A stretch of 64,000 nucleotides of DNA, taken from Paenibacillus_Z sp042653205 (GTDB lineage Bacteria > Bacillota > Bacilli > Paenibacillales > Paenibacillaceae). The stretch spans positions 81,911 to 145,910 of the forward strand of contig NZ_JBHSHY010000012.1 of NCBI RefSeq assembly GCF_042653205.1, read 5' to 3'. How positions within the stretch are numbered: position 1 is the stretch's first letter; each line of letters opens with the position of its first letter. The notes under the pieces were generated by a model that ran no database searches, was not told the origin of the DNA, and was given only the letters and a program-made list of their open reading frames with translations. This document shows positions 41,009-49,177 of the stretch, in pieces. The translations under genes and the position numbers were made by a program.

Positions 41009-41776
41009 ATGCGCGAACGATTTTTTGGGTGTCGCCCGATTCGCATGGGGATGACGCTATTGGCGGGGGCCGTGTGGCTGTATTGCTGCAGCGCGAAAAC
41101 GTCCTCGGCGGCACCGGCGGAGCCATGGGGGGAGGCCCCTTCGGCGCACTCCCTGCTCGAAGGCCAACTGCCGACCGATTACAGCCGCGCCCTTCCGACG
41201 GCGCAGGTGCTGATCGACGTCGGCCACGGCGGCATCGACGGCGGCGCCCACCACGAGCAGATCCTGGAGAAAGACATCAACCTGGCCGTCGCGAAGAAGG
41301 TGTATACCATGCTGCGGTCGCAAGGCATCCGGACCGTCTTGAACCGGAACGGCGACTACGCGCTCAGCGACGACAACCGCTGGAATCCGGGAGCATCACG
41401 GCATCGCCGGGATTTGTCCCAGCGCAGCCAGCTGACGAAAGAAATCAGCACGCAAATCTTGGTCAGCATTCACGTCAATTGGGCGCCGGACCGGACGGAG
41501 CACGGACCGCTCGTCCTGCATCAGAACGAAGGCGAGAGCGCCCTGCTCGCCTTCTGCATCCAGGATGCCCTAAACCGAGGGCAGAACACGCGCGGGCTTC
41601 CCCGCGTCGGCAAGCCGTTCTACCTGCTCAACGTCGTCAGACAACCGGCCGTCATCGTGGAAATGGGCTTCATCAGCCATGAAGGCGACAGGCGCATGCT
41701 GACGGACGCCGCCAAGCAGACCGAGCTCGCCGCCGCCATCGCGTCAGGGGTGCGGAATTACATCCTGCTCCGCTGA
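41009..41776 (+). CDS. N-acetylmuramoyl-L-alanine amidase (CwlD-like Amidase_3)
   Basis: Zinc hydrolase cleaving the lactyl-peptide bond of peptidoglycan. A signal-anchor helix (residues about 12-32) is followed by the catalytic domain with Zn ligands in 'VLIDVGHGGIDGGAHHEQ' (His), 'ILEKDINLAVAKKV' (Glu) and 'LVSIHVNWAP' (His), and the catalytic Glu in 'VIVEMGFISHEGDRRML'. The 255-residue size and single domain resemble CwlD, which makes muramic lactam in the spore cortex. The ATG at 41009 follows AGGAGG by 6 nt; an ATG at 41003 abuts it. Its last 33 nt overlap the convergent YibQ-like gene. Confidence 0.9.
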   Translation: MRERFFGCRPIRMGMTLLAGAVWLYCCSAKTSSAAPAEPWGEAPSAHSLLEGQLPTDYSRALPTAQVLIDVGHGGIDGGAHHEQILEKDINLAVAKKVYTMLRSQGIRTVLNRNGDYALSDDNRWNPGASRHRRDLSQRSQLTKEISTQILVSIHVNWAPDRTEHGPLVLHQNEGESALLAFCIQDALNRGQNTRGLPRVGKPFYLLNVVRQPAVIVEMGFISHEGDRRMLTDAAKQTELAAAIASGVRNYILLR

Positions 41777-42559
41777 CGAGATGAGCATGTCGCTCAGCCG
41801 GACGAACTGCGCGCTGTCCTGCAGCCGCGGGATCGCGTCCTTCAGCGCGGCGGCGGTCAGCTTGCCGGGCGGGCCGACGTGGCCGATCGTCACGCAGCTG
41901 TCGTTGCTCTCCAGATGCTTGCGCAGCAAGCCGATCTGCTTCATGATATGGTTCATCGAGTAGACGTCGTCGAGAAACACATCGTTGGACAACAGCGGCA
42001 CGCCGAGCTCCGCGGCAACCTTAGGGACCACCGTCTTATACGACGTCCGGCTGTCGAGGAAGAACAACCCGCGCTCCTTCACGACGGTCAGCACGACGCG
42101 CATGACCCGCTCATCCGCCGTTGCTTTGGAGCCCATGTGATTATTCATGCCCACCGCATAGGGCACGTCGTCGATCGCCGCTTCCACCCGCTTGCGGATC
42201 TCGGCGTCGTCCATCGCCGTCGTGATGGCACCGGGGCCGAGCCATTCGGGCTTGCCCCTCATCGGCTCCATCGGCATGTGCACGATGACGTCGTCGCCCA
42301 GCTTGTGCGCGAGCTTCGCGTCCCGCTTCGTCGTCGGCATGAACGGCATGATCGCCGTCGTGAACGGCACGGGCAGCTGCATCATCTCCGGCGTCCCCGT
42401 CATTCCGTTGCCGAAATCATCGATGACGATCGCGACCTGGCGCTGGCCGGCCGGCTCGTCCGCTCCTTCCGCGGAAGCGCGCATAGGCGCGTTCCACGGG
42501 CTAAGCGCGATGGCCAGCGCCGCCGCCGCGAGCGCCCGCCGGCTGCGTATCTTCTTCAT
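41744..42559 (-). CDS. Divergent polysaccharide deacetylase (YibQ-like)
   Basis: Secreted protein of 271 residues with a signal peptide. 'VAIVIDDFGNGMTGTPEMMQLPVPFTTAIMPFMPTT' begins the NodB-like TIM barrel of the YibQ/DUF610 group. 'MPMEPM', 'GMNNHMGSKATAD', 'FFLDSRTSYKTV' and 'CVTIGHVGPPGKLT' follow in the family order, with the metal-type Asp and His residues kept. Target likely a cell-wall sugar. The ATG at 42559 follows AGAAGGG. Its 3' end overlaps the amidase gene tail to tail by 33 nt. Confidence 0.9.
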   Translation of the reverse strand: MKKIRSRRALAAAALAIALSPWNAPMRASAEGADEPAGQRQVAIVIDDFGNGMTGTPEMMQLPVPFTTAIMPFMPTTKRDAKLAHKLGDDVIVHMPMEPMRGKPEWLGPGAITTAMDDAEIRKRVEAAIDDVPYAVGMNNHMGSKATADERVMRVVLTVVKERGLFFLDSRTSYKTVVPKVAAELGVPLLSNDVFLDDVYSMNHIMKQIGLLRKHLESNDSCVTIGHVGPPGKLTAAALKDAIPRLQDSAQFVRLSDMLISSAEQDVIPHP

Positions 42560-42631
42560 CGCTTATCCCTTCTTTCCGCTTTTGGCTGCATCGGTTACAT
42601 TGTTTGTGGAAAGAGGAATAATTATGTACGA

Positions 42632-42662
42632 ACAGGACGAGCAGCGGGGCTGCTCGTCCTGT
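42632..42662. terminator. 14-bp perfect hairpin upstream of the YibQ gene
   Basis: ACAGGACGAGCAGC (42632-42645) pairs perfectly with GCTGCTCGTCCTGT (42649-42662) around a GGG loop, 50 nt beyond the stop of the gene at 42713. The T-run is poor, so termination may be partial or rest on stem strength alone. Confidence 0.65.
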
Positions 42663-42712
42663 CGGCGTGTTTGCGGCACTAAGCCGTCATGCTGTGATTC
42701 GCGAACGATCGG

Positions 42713-43129
42713 TCAGACCGCGAAAACGGCCGCGCTGACGTTCATCGGACCGATGATTCGGCCCGTCGAGCCCGGCTCCAGGTTTTCCACGTAGAACGTG
42801 TACGCATGCGCGCCGGCCGAAACGTTGATATCGATGACTTGGAACGTGGCGATGCCGAAATGCTCGAATCCGGACTCGAAGGGTTGCTGGATATAATAGA
42901 TTTCCTGGTTATCGCGGAATACGCGGAACAGGAATCTCGGAATCTCCGACGTGCCTTCTCCGCCGAACGTCGCGACCAATTGGACGCGGTTGTTAAGCGC
43001 GTACTGCGGCAAGACGAAGATGCCGAGCTGCGACAGGATCACTTTGTTCGGCGTTTGCGGAACCTCGATCGCGACTTGGTCCGTGACGACGGCGGGAACG
43101 CTGACGTTGTAGTCGATTAGTTGCGCCAT
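42713..43129 (-). CDS. Beta-rich protein of unknown function
   Basis: Protein of 138 residues without signal peptide or membrane helix. It is dominated by alternating beta-strand segments ('QLGIFVLPQYALNNRVQLVATFGG', 'RFLFRVFRDNQEIYYIQQPF', 'FQVIDINVSAGAHAYTFYVENLEPGS'), giving a jelly-roll-like impression similar in style to the C-terminal domains of spore-surface collagen-like proteins. The ATG at 43129 lies 12 nt after AAAGGAG. Neighbours do not indicate a role; a spore or surface protein is a guess. Confidence 0.7.
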   Translation of the reverse strand: MAQLIDYNVSVPAVVTDQVAIEVPQTPNKVILSQLGIFVLPQYALNNRVQLVATFGGEGTSEIPRFLFRVFRDNQEIYYIQQPFESGFEHFGIATFQVIDINVSAGAHAYTFYVENLEPGSTGRIIGPMNVSAAVFAV

Positions 43130-43287
43130 GGCGATAGTCAACTCCTTTCCTAACGGATGCTTCCATTCTATGAAAACGGAAATGCGTTGGTATGGACGAG
43201 TCTTCTATCCCATGGCGGACTTTTTACAGCTAACTGCGGCCACGTATGGATGGCAGCAGCATGCGGCAGAGACGATTCACGCGCGTA

Positions 43288-43842
43288 TTAATAAAATGGC
43301 ACGTTGCCGGCACGCAGCCGCTCTTCCAGCTGCTCCGCGAGCTCGAGAAATTCCAGCGGATCGCGGATCGTATACATCGGAATCTCGCTCTCGTCGGCCG
43401 GCTCGTGCGGATAACGCGTCGTCCAGCTTTGGAAGACGCTGACGATGCCGAGCGCGTTCGCCCCTTTGACGTCGCGGCTCAGGTTGTTCCCGACCATGAC
43501 GATGCGGCCGAAATCGGCTTCGTTCAGCTCCAGCGCGCCAGCCGCCGCCCGGAACATGCGCGGGCTCGGCTTGACGGCCTTGATCGTCTCCGAATAGATC
43601 ATCGTCGTGAAGTAATCGTACAAGCCGAGCCGCTTGTACATGTTCTTGAACGACTGCGCGTCGCCGTCGGCGACAAGCGCCAGCGTGTAGCCCCGCTCGT
43701 ACAGTGTCTTCACCATGACGTCCGCGCCGGGAATGACCTCGGCGGTGACGACGATGCCCTCCTCGTCGCGAATTTCCGTGGATTCGTCGATAATCGTATC
43801 CCCGCTGTCGAGGAAAATAATCAGCTTGCGTTCGCTCTTCAT
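43288..43842 (-). CDS. HAD-superfamily hydrolase
   Basis: Cytoplasmic phosphatase-like protein of 184 residues. Motif I is 'IIFLDSGDTIIDES' (nucleophile Asp), motif II 'LALVADGD' (Thr/Ser position altered), motif III 'KAVKPSPRMFRAA' (Lys) and motif IV 'GRIVMVGNNLSRDVKGANALGI', where the usual acidic pair G-D-x-x-x-D reads G-N-N-x-S-R-D. The loss of one acidic residue may affect Mg2+ binding. The ATG at 43842 follows GAGGAG. Substrate unknown. Confidence 0.85.
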   Translation of the reverse strand: MKSERKLIIFLDSGDTIIDESTEIRDEEGIVVTAEVIPGADVMVKTLYERGYTLALVADGDAQSFKNMYKRLGLYDYFTTMIYSETIKAVKPSPRMFRAAAGALELNEADFGRIVMVGNNLSRDVKGANALGIVSVFQSWTTRYPHEPADESEIPMYTIRDPLEFLELAEQLEERLRAGNVPFY

Positions 43843-43964
43843 CCTTGCGCTCCTCTTTCCTGTTACGTGATCTGATCGCTTGCCTCTCACTTACGCTTCT
43901 TAAATGATTCGGCTGATCGCGCTCGCGGCCTGCTCGCTTCTTGCTCACGCGGTTCCCCCGCCGT

Positions 43965-45767
43965 TTAGTCCCGTACCTCGACGCGCAGCCGCTGGCCCTC
44001 GCCGACCCGCAGGCCGTCCGGCGCCATCCGCTTCACCGCGGCGACGCTCGCCGGCAAGCCGTCTTCGGCGAAGGCGTTGCCATTGACGGTCACGCCGCTG
44101 CAGGCGTCGAGCCGGATGAGGCTCGCGGCCGCGGGCGCGCCGTCCTCCGCGGCCCCTTCCGCCGGTACGACCGCGTTGTTCGCGAAGCGCAAGCCCCGGA
44201 CGCTCTTCGCGTCCAGCGCCGCCGCCAAGCTCGTCTCGATCCGGTTGCCCTCGATGACGATGCCTTCGTGCACCGGCGAGGCGGCGTCTGCGACGCGGTT
44301 CTCCGGCGCGACGCAGATGACGGGATGCTCCGCGCTGCCGCAGCCGGCGAACCGGTTGCCCCGGATCGTCAGATCGCGGACCGGACCGGACTCGAACCAG
44401 CTCTCCGCGTCGTCGGCGACGAGCACGCCGCTCATCGTCGTGCCGTCGAAGACGTTGCCTTCGATGACCGCCTTGCGCCGGGTCGTCACGAGCACGCCCC
44501 GCGTCGGAATGCGGGCGAAATAATTGCCGTGCACGTGCAGCTCCGGGTTCCACGTGACGTTCTCGACCGCGTCTCCGGGTTCGGCGCCCGCCGGCGCATC
44601 CGCCTCCAGCGTCAGCAGCCAGTCGCGCGGGCTGACCGCTTGGACGGCGCGCACCCGGCCCGAGCCGTACGGCAGCAGCGTCGCGCTCTTGACGAACGCC
44701 GCCTCGTCGCCGGGAAAGAACGGCTGGAAGCCGTATGTCTGCGGATGCATGAAGCGCAGCAGCACCCGGTTCGGCTCCGGCATGCCGACGAGCCGCAGAT
44801 GCGTGCCGTGCACGTTGACCGGATCGTCATGGCCGCCGATGAACCGGCAGCCTTCGATCTCCACCCGGCCGCGGCAGCCGGAGACATGGATGAAGTCGGC
44901 GAACGCCGTCACCGTCCGGCCCGTCTCCGGCCGCGGCGAGAGGTCCAGCTCCGAGAAGCGCAGGTCTTCGCTGTACTGGCACACGATGCCGAGGCCGTGC
45001 ATGAAGTGAATGCCGCCGCCGGTCAGCCGGATGTTCCGGCTGCGGTGAATGAAGACGCCGACCTGGTCGCGCAGGCCGTCGCGCACTTGCAGGACGCGGC
45101 CGGCGGGTTCGCCGGACGCCCCGTCCAGATGGAAGCGAAGCCGCCCCGGCGCCAGCTCCTCGGCGCGCGCCGCTTCTCCGAGATTGTCGATGCGCCAGGT
45201 CCGGTTGCGGACGGGGTCGAACGCCTGCATCGGGCCGGCGTTGAAGCGCCAGCCGTCGCCGGTCCAATAGACCTTCCCGTCCTGCAGCTCGTACCGGGAG
45301 TCGGGATGCACCTCGACGTCCATGTAACCGGTCCCGGCGGCCGTCACCGTCATCTCGGCCACCGTCGGACGGACGTAATCGAGATGGAGATCGCGGATCT
45401 CGACGTCGTCGCAGCCGTCCAGCGCGAGCATGGTCACCCGCCCGTGGAACAGGAAGAGCGAGCCGTTCCCGTCCAGCGTCAACCGCCCGATCCCCTTCAG
45501 CAGGATCGCGATCGTCTTCGTGACGTCGGGGTTCTCCTCCTCGCTCGCCGTGTTCGTGATGTAATACGGCGCCCGGGCAGCCTCGCCGGGATAAAAATCG
45601 TACCGCCCCGGCGGGCATTCCAGCACCGCCGGCCCGGCATGCCTCTCCGCCGCTTCAATCGCCCGCCGCATAGCGGGCAGCGCGTCGCGGCCCGAATCCG
45701 GCACCGCGCCGTAATCCGTCAGCCGGATGCGCGCGACGCCTCCCGTAACCTCGTATGCGGTCTCCAT
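43965..45767 (-). CDS. GH110-like alpha-1,3-galactosidase (parallel beta-helix)
   Basis: Protein of 600 residues without signal peptide, forming a right-handed parallel beta-helix. 'FADFIHVSGCRGRVEIEGCRFIGGHDDPVNVHGTHLRLV' around residue 310 carries the Asp-Asp pair typical of the inverting GH110 family, and 'HFMHGLGIVCQYSEDLRFSELDLSP' and 'MHPQTYGFQPFFPGDEAAFVKS' are further family segments. GH110 enzymes remove alpha-1,3-linked galactose. The ATG at 45767 follows GAGGAGG. A perfect LacI-type palindrome lies 33 nt upstream, implying sugar control. Cytoplasmic location suggests it acts on imported oligosaccharides. Confidence 0.85.
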   Translation of the reverse strand: METAYEVTGGVARIRLTDYGAVPDSGRDALPAMRRAIEAAERHAGPAVLECPPGRYDFYPGEAARAPYYITNTASEEENPDVTKTIAILLKGIGRLTLDGNGSLFLFHGRVTMLALDGCDDVEIRDLHLDYVRPTVAEMTVTAAGTGYMDVEVHPDSRYELQDGKVYWTGDGWRFNAGPMQAFDPVRNRTWRIDNLGEAARAEELAPGRLRFHLDGASGEPAGRVLQVRDGLRDQVGVFIHRSRNIRLTGGGIHFMHGLGIVCQYSEDLRFSELDLSPRPETGRTVTAFADFIHVSGCRGRVEIEGCRFIGGHDDPVNVHGTHLRLVGMPEPNRVLLRFMHPQTYGFQPFFPGDEAAFVKSATLLPYGSGRVRAVQAVSPRDWLLTLEADAPAGAEPGDAVENVTWNPELHVHGNYFARIPTRGVLVTTRRKAVIEGNVFDGTTMSGVLVADDAESWFESGPVRDLTIRGNRFAGCGSAEHPVICVAPENRVADAASPVHEGIVIEGNRIETSLAAALDAKSVRGLRFANNAVVPAEGAAEDGAPAAASLIRLDACSGVTVNGNAFAEDGLPASVAAVKRMAPDGLRVGEGQRLRVEVRD

Positions 45768-45799
45768 CGTCTTCCTCCTCACCGGTTAGCGCGCCAAGA

Positions 45800-45819
45800 T
45801 AGGTTAAGCGCTTAACCTA
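45800..45819. promoter_or_regulatory. Perfect 20-bp LacI/GalR-type operator palindrome
   Basis: TAGGTTAAGC followed by its exact reverse complement, centred on CG (core TTAAGCGCTTAA), as bound by LacI/GalR-family repressors. It lies 33 nt upstream of the GH110-like gene and probably overlaps its promoter. No LacI-type gene is present in the window. Confidence 0.8.
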
Positions 45820-45872
45820 CGATACAACGAAACGGCTGCCGGTTCAATATCGAATTGCGCCAACGAATGCAA

Positions 45873-45897
45873 GAAAGGCGGCTGAGCGCCGCCTTTC
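45873..45897. terminator. Hairpin between tRNA-Leu and the GH110-like gene
   Basis: GAAAGGCGGC (45873-45882) pairs with GCCGCCTTTC (45888-45897). T-runs are short on both strands; it may be a back-up terminator for the tRNA transcript. Confidence 0.5.
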
Positions 45898-46013
45898 CTA
45901 TTCGCCGTTCCGCCGTGGAAGCCCTTCTCGCGCCCATCACCTGCAGAATTGCCGGATGGCGCATACGATCGGCCGTATCCACTGCCCTAATCGGGCATAT
46001 AAACAGCAAAAAG

Positions 46014-46031
46014 GCCTTGCTGTCGCAAGGC
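46014..46031 (-). terminator. Terminator of tRNA-Leu copy 1
   Basis: GCCTTGC pairs with GCAAGGC around TGTC, followed by five T on the minus strand, 18 nt beyond the tRNA 3' end. Confidence 0.8.
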
Positions 46032-46048
46032 TTGTTCATTGTAGAAGT

Positions 46049-46135
46049 TGGTGCGGTCGAGAGGACTTGAACCTCCACGGCTGTTACACCACTAGAACCT
46101 GAATCTAGCGCGTCTGCCAATTCCGCCACGACCGC
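46049..46135 (-). tRNA. tRNA-Leu (anticodon CAG), copy 1
   Basis: 87 nt with encoded CCA: acceptor GCGGTCG/CGACCGC, anticodon stem CTAGA/TCTAG with loop TTCAGGT (anticodon CAG), a long variable arm and TTCAAGT in the TPsiC loop. Identical in sequence to the copies at 58283 and 58647. Confidence 0.97.
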
Positions 46136-46179
46136 ACATTCGGCAGAAGTCGCTTCGCTTTCGAGAAGCGGCAAGAAGT

Positions 46180-46209
46180 AATATACCACAGCCGAATTCA
46201 GAAAGTCAA
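46180..46209 (-). promoter_or_regulatory. Promoter of tRNA-Leu copy 1
   Basis: On the minus strand TTGACT (46204-46209), 18-nt spacer, TATATT (46180-46185), about 45 nt before the tRNA. Confidence 0.75.
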
Positions 46210-46241
46210 CCCTTGATTTTTAGACTGCCGCCGGCAGGCAG

Positions 46242-47378
46242 CTACCGTCTCACGCGCGTGCCGTCCATGAGGAAACCGGTGGCGTTCACCACCACCTCCT
46301 GCTGCTCGAACAGCCCGTCGGCGACCGCCGTGACGTACGCGTTGGCGTCCGCGATCTTGATCGGCGTCTCCACGACGTAATAGGCGCTGCCGAGCGGACC
46401 TTCGTCGGCCCGCAGCGTGTAGACGTACGCGCCGCGCGCATCGCGATGGACGGCTTCGTTCGGCACCGTCACGGTCTGCTCGCCGCCTTGCTTCGCGATC
46501 TTCACCTTCACCCGCTCCCCGCCTTTCAGCGCGCCGCCCTTGAGCGCGACGGTGACGCGGCTCGGCGGCGCCGCGGGCGAAATGCCGCCGGAATCGTCCG
46601 TTGGCGGCGGGTCGCCCGCACCCGCTTCGTCGTCGATGGCCGCGATCGTGCCGGTCAGCTGCCGCTCGTCCTTGCCCGTCAGCGTGATCCCATCCAGCTG
46701 TTCGCCAGGCTCGAGCAGCGCGGCGACGTCGCCCGGCACGAGCAGCCGAATCTCGTACCCTTTGGCGGCATCGGCCAGCACGACGTCGGGCGCGCCGCCG
46801 GGTCCGAGACCCTCGGTCGCGCCGACCTGCGTGACGACGCCGTCGAACGGCGCCGAGACCGACCGGCCTTCGGCGATGCTCTTCTGCAGATTGTGCATAT
46901 GCTGCTGCTGCGTCGCGATGTCGAGCTCGGCCGATTCGATCGCCGTCTTCGCGGCGGCCTTCGCGCCCTCGTCTCCGCCGCTAGCCGCGACGATGTAATT
47001 CGCGTGCAGCTGGTCCATCGACATATTCAGCTTCTTCAGCTCCGCCTCCATGTCGGCCAGCTGCTGCTGCGCCTCGCTATCGTCGTATTCGACCAGCGCT
47101 TGGCCGCGGCTTACCCGGTCGCCCGGATGGACGAACACTTTCTTCACCTTCCACCCCGCCGGATTCGCAATGTCCCGCGTCTGCCCCGGCTGTACCGTCG
47201 CGCTGCCTTCGTACTCGTGCGCGATCGCGCCCTTCGCCGCGACCGCGATCGCCACCTTTGGCATCGACAGGCCGCGCAGCGTGTTGCCCGCCAGCGTGCA
47301 GACCGCGAGCAGGACGAGGAACGCGCCCGCCGCGAGATGCAGCTTTCGTTTGCCGGATCGGGACGTCCGTTCTTCCAT
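46242..47378 (-). CDS. HlyD/RND-type periplasmic adaptor-like membrane protein
   Basis: Membrane-fusion-type protein of 378 residues. One N-terminal transmembrane helix ('LHLAAGAFLVLLAVCTLAGNTL') is followed by a lipoyl-like half ('GDRVSRGQALVEYDDSEAQQQLADMEAELKKLNM'), a coiled-coil hairpin (about 105-165), the second lipoyl half ('RSVSAPFDGVVTQVGATEGLGPG') and beta-barrel domains to 'VVVNATGFLMDGTRVRR'. The ATG at 47378 follows AGGAG by 8 nt. It is the last gene of a sugar-type ABC uptake operon, an unusual place for such an adaptor. No MacB/RND partner is adjacent. Confidence 0.87.
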   Translation of the reverse strand: MEERTSRSGKRKLHLAAGAFLVLLAVCTLAGNTLRGLSMPKVAIAVAAKGAIAHEYEGSATVQPGQTRDIANPAGWKVKKVFVHPGDRVSRGQALVEYDDSEAQQQLADMEAELKKLNMSMDQLHANYIVAASGGDEGAKAAAKTAIESAELDIATQQQHMHNLQKSIAEGRSVSAPFDGVVTQVGATEGLGPGGAPDVVLADAAKGYEIRLLVPGDVAALLEPGEQLDGITLTGKDERQLTGTIAAIDDEAGAGDPPPTDDSGGISPAAPPSRVTVALKGGALKGGERVKVKIAKQGGEQTVTVPNEAVHRDARGAYVYTLRADEGPLGSAYYVVETPIKIADANAYVTAVADGLFEQQEVVVNATGFLMDGTRVRR

Positions 47379-47395
47379 GACGATCACTCCTGAAT

Positions 47396-48280
47396 TTATC
47401 CTTTGATGCCCGATTGCTGGATGCCCTCCACGAAGTACGACTCCGCGTACAGGAACAGCAGCACCATCGGGGCCATGTACAGCGCGGAAGCGGCGAAGCC
47501 GATCCCCCGCGCCGAGCGGTTGATTTGGGCCAAGTAGAGCGACAACGGCTGCTTGGCCGCGTCCTGCAGGAAGATGAGCGGCTGCTCGATCATGTTCCAG
47601 TAATCGACGAACAGCAGCACGGTCAGCGCCGCCAGGCCCGGTTTGGCCAGCGGCAGGACGACCCTCGCGAAGATCGTCCACTGCCCGGCGCCGTCGATTT
47701 TGGCGGCTTCATTCAGCGCGTACGGGATATGCGCCATGAACTGGCGCATCATGAAGACGCCGAAGGCCCCGAAGATGCCGGGCAGCACGATCGCCGCCGA
47801 ACGGTTCATCAAACCGAGCATGTCGATGACGAGGTAGTTCGGGACGAGCGTCACCTGGAACGGCATCAGCATCGTCATCAGATAGACGAGGAACAGTTTG
47901 TCCCGCCCCCGGAACCGCAGCCTGGCGAACGCGTAGGCGGCCAGCGAGCCGACGAGCGTCTGGCCCGCGACGATCGGCGCGACGAGCCCGGCCGAATTCC
48001 AGAACATCTGCAGAAATTTCGGGCTCAGGATCAATACCTGCGCGTACTGCCCGAACGTCAGCCAGTCCGGCAGCAGCTTCAGGTTCACGAACGCGTCCTT
48101 GCCGCCGCTCGCCGCGTCGACCATTTTCCCGATCAAGTCGTAGTTCCGCCCGATCTCCGCTTCCGACATGAGCGAATCGGCCAGCGTCAATCCGATCGGA
48201 AACAGCATGGCGGCCGCGAACGCGCCGAGCAGCGCCGTCAGCGCCAGCCCGGACAGCCGCGAACGATTGCGCATGCGCAT
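47396..48280 (-). CDS. Carbohydrate ABC transporter permease (MalG type)
   Basis: Inner-membrane permease of 294 residues with six hydrophobic helices. The EAA loop that docks the ATPase reads 'ALNEAAKIDGAGQWTIFARVVLPLAKPGL'; 'NSAGLVAPIVAGQTLVGSLAAYAFARLRFRGRD' is the typical BPD_transp_1 entry. The C-terminus 'SYFVEGIQQSGIKG' is the MalG-type ending. The ATG at 48280 follows AAGGAGG. It pairs with the MalF-type permease encoded 18 nt upstream. No ATPase gene is nearby; a shared MsmX-like ATPase is likely. Confidence 0.92.
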   Translation of the reverse strand: MRMRNRSRLSGLALTALLGAFAAAMLFPIGLTLADSLMSEAEIGRNYDLIGKMVDAASGGKDAFVNLKLLPDWLTFGQYAQVLILSPKFLQMFWNSAGLVAPIVAGQTLVGSLAAYAFARLRFRGRDKLFLVYLMTMLMPFQVTLVPNYLVIDMLGLMNRSAAIVLPGIFGAFGVFMMRQFMAHIPYALNEAAKIDGAGQWTIFARVVLPLAKPGLAALTVLLFVDYWNMIEQPLIFLQDAAKQPLSLYLAQINRSARGIGFAASALYMAPMVLLFLYAESYFVEGIQQSGIKG

Positions 48281-48298
48281 GGTCTCCCTCCTTTCTCT

Positions 48299-49177
48299 CT
48301 ACTCCGTGTATTCCCGAAACCGGCGTTCGGCGCGGAGCAGTCCGGAAGTCAGCACGACGATGCAGCCGACCATGAGGGTCGCCGCGGCCGTCAGCTTCTG
48401 GACGTCCAGCTCGAAGAACATATTGTTCATGTAATGCTGCAGCATGTACAGCCGGTCGTACGGGTAATCGCCGGCCAGCAGGTACGTCTCCCGGAACACC
48501 TTGAACGAATTGATGATCGAGATGAGCAGCACGAAGAACAAGGTCGGCGTCAGATACACGAGCGTAATATGGCGAAACTGATGGAACCGGCCCGCTCCTT
48601 CGAGGGAAGCCGTCTCGTAATAATCCTTCGGGATCGACTGCAGGCCGGCCAGCAGCAGAATCATGTCGTAGCCGATGTTTTTCCAGACGTACATGACGGC
48701 GACGATGCTCATCGACCAGTTCGACTGCATCCAATCGATCCGCGCCATCCCGAACGCGTGCAGCCAGGCGTTCAGCGCCCCGTTCCAGTCGAAGAAGATC
48801 TGCCACACCGTCACGACGGACGCGACGGGCACGACGAGCGGCAGCATGATGGACGTTCGGATCGAACCGCGCAGGAAGAGCGGCCGGTTCAGCAGCACCG
48901 CGAGCGTCAAGGAAAGCGCGACGAGCAGCGGCACGCCCGCGCCCGTGAAGAGCAGCGAATTGCCCGCCGCCTTGCGGAACGAGGCGCTCCGGAGCAGCTC
49001 CGCGTAGTTGCTCAAGCCGACGAACCGCCCGCCGAGCGCGCCGTCCGTGAACGACTCGTAAAAGCCGAGCGCGAACGGAATGAGGTAGAACACGGCGAAG
49101 CCGGTCAGGCTCGGCGCCAGGAAGAGCATCGCCGCCGCGGCGTCGCCGCGCGGCCGCGGCAGGCGAAAGCTACTCAT
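48299..49177 (-). CDS. Carbohydrate ABC transporter permease (MalF/UgpA type)
   Basis: Permease of 292 residues with six helices. It opens 'AAAMLFLAPSLTGFAVFYLIPFALGFYESFTDGALGG', characteristic of UgpA-type subunits, with the EAA loop 'YYETASLEGAGRFHQFRHITLVYLTPTLF'. The ATG at 49177 overlaps the end of the solute-binding-protein gene by 8 nt. Together with the MalG-type partner it forms the channel for a sugar or oligosaccharide. Confidence 0.92.
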   Translation of the reverse strand: MSSFRLPRPRGDAAAAMLFLAPSLTGFAVFYLIPFALGFYESFTDGALGGRFVGLSNYAELLRSASFRKAAGNSLLFTGAGVPLLVALSLTLAVLLNRPLFLRGSIRTSIMLPLVVPVASVVTVWQIFFDWNGALNAWLHAFGMARIDWMQSNWSMSIVAVMYVWKNIGYDMILLLAGLQSIPKDYYETASLEGAGRFHQFRHITLVYLTPTLFFVLLISIINSFKVFRETYLLAGDYPYDRLYMLQHYMNNMFFELDVQKLTAAATLMVGCIVVLTSGLLRAERRFREYTE

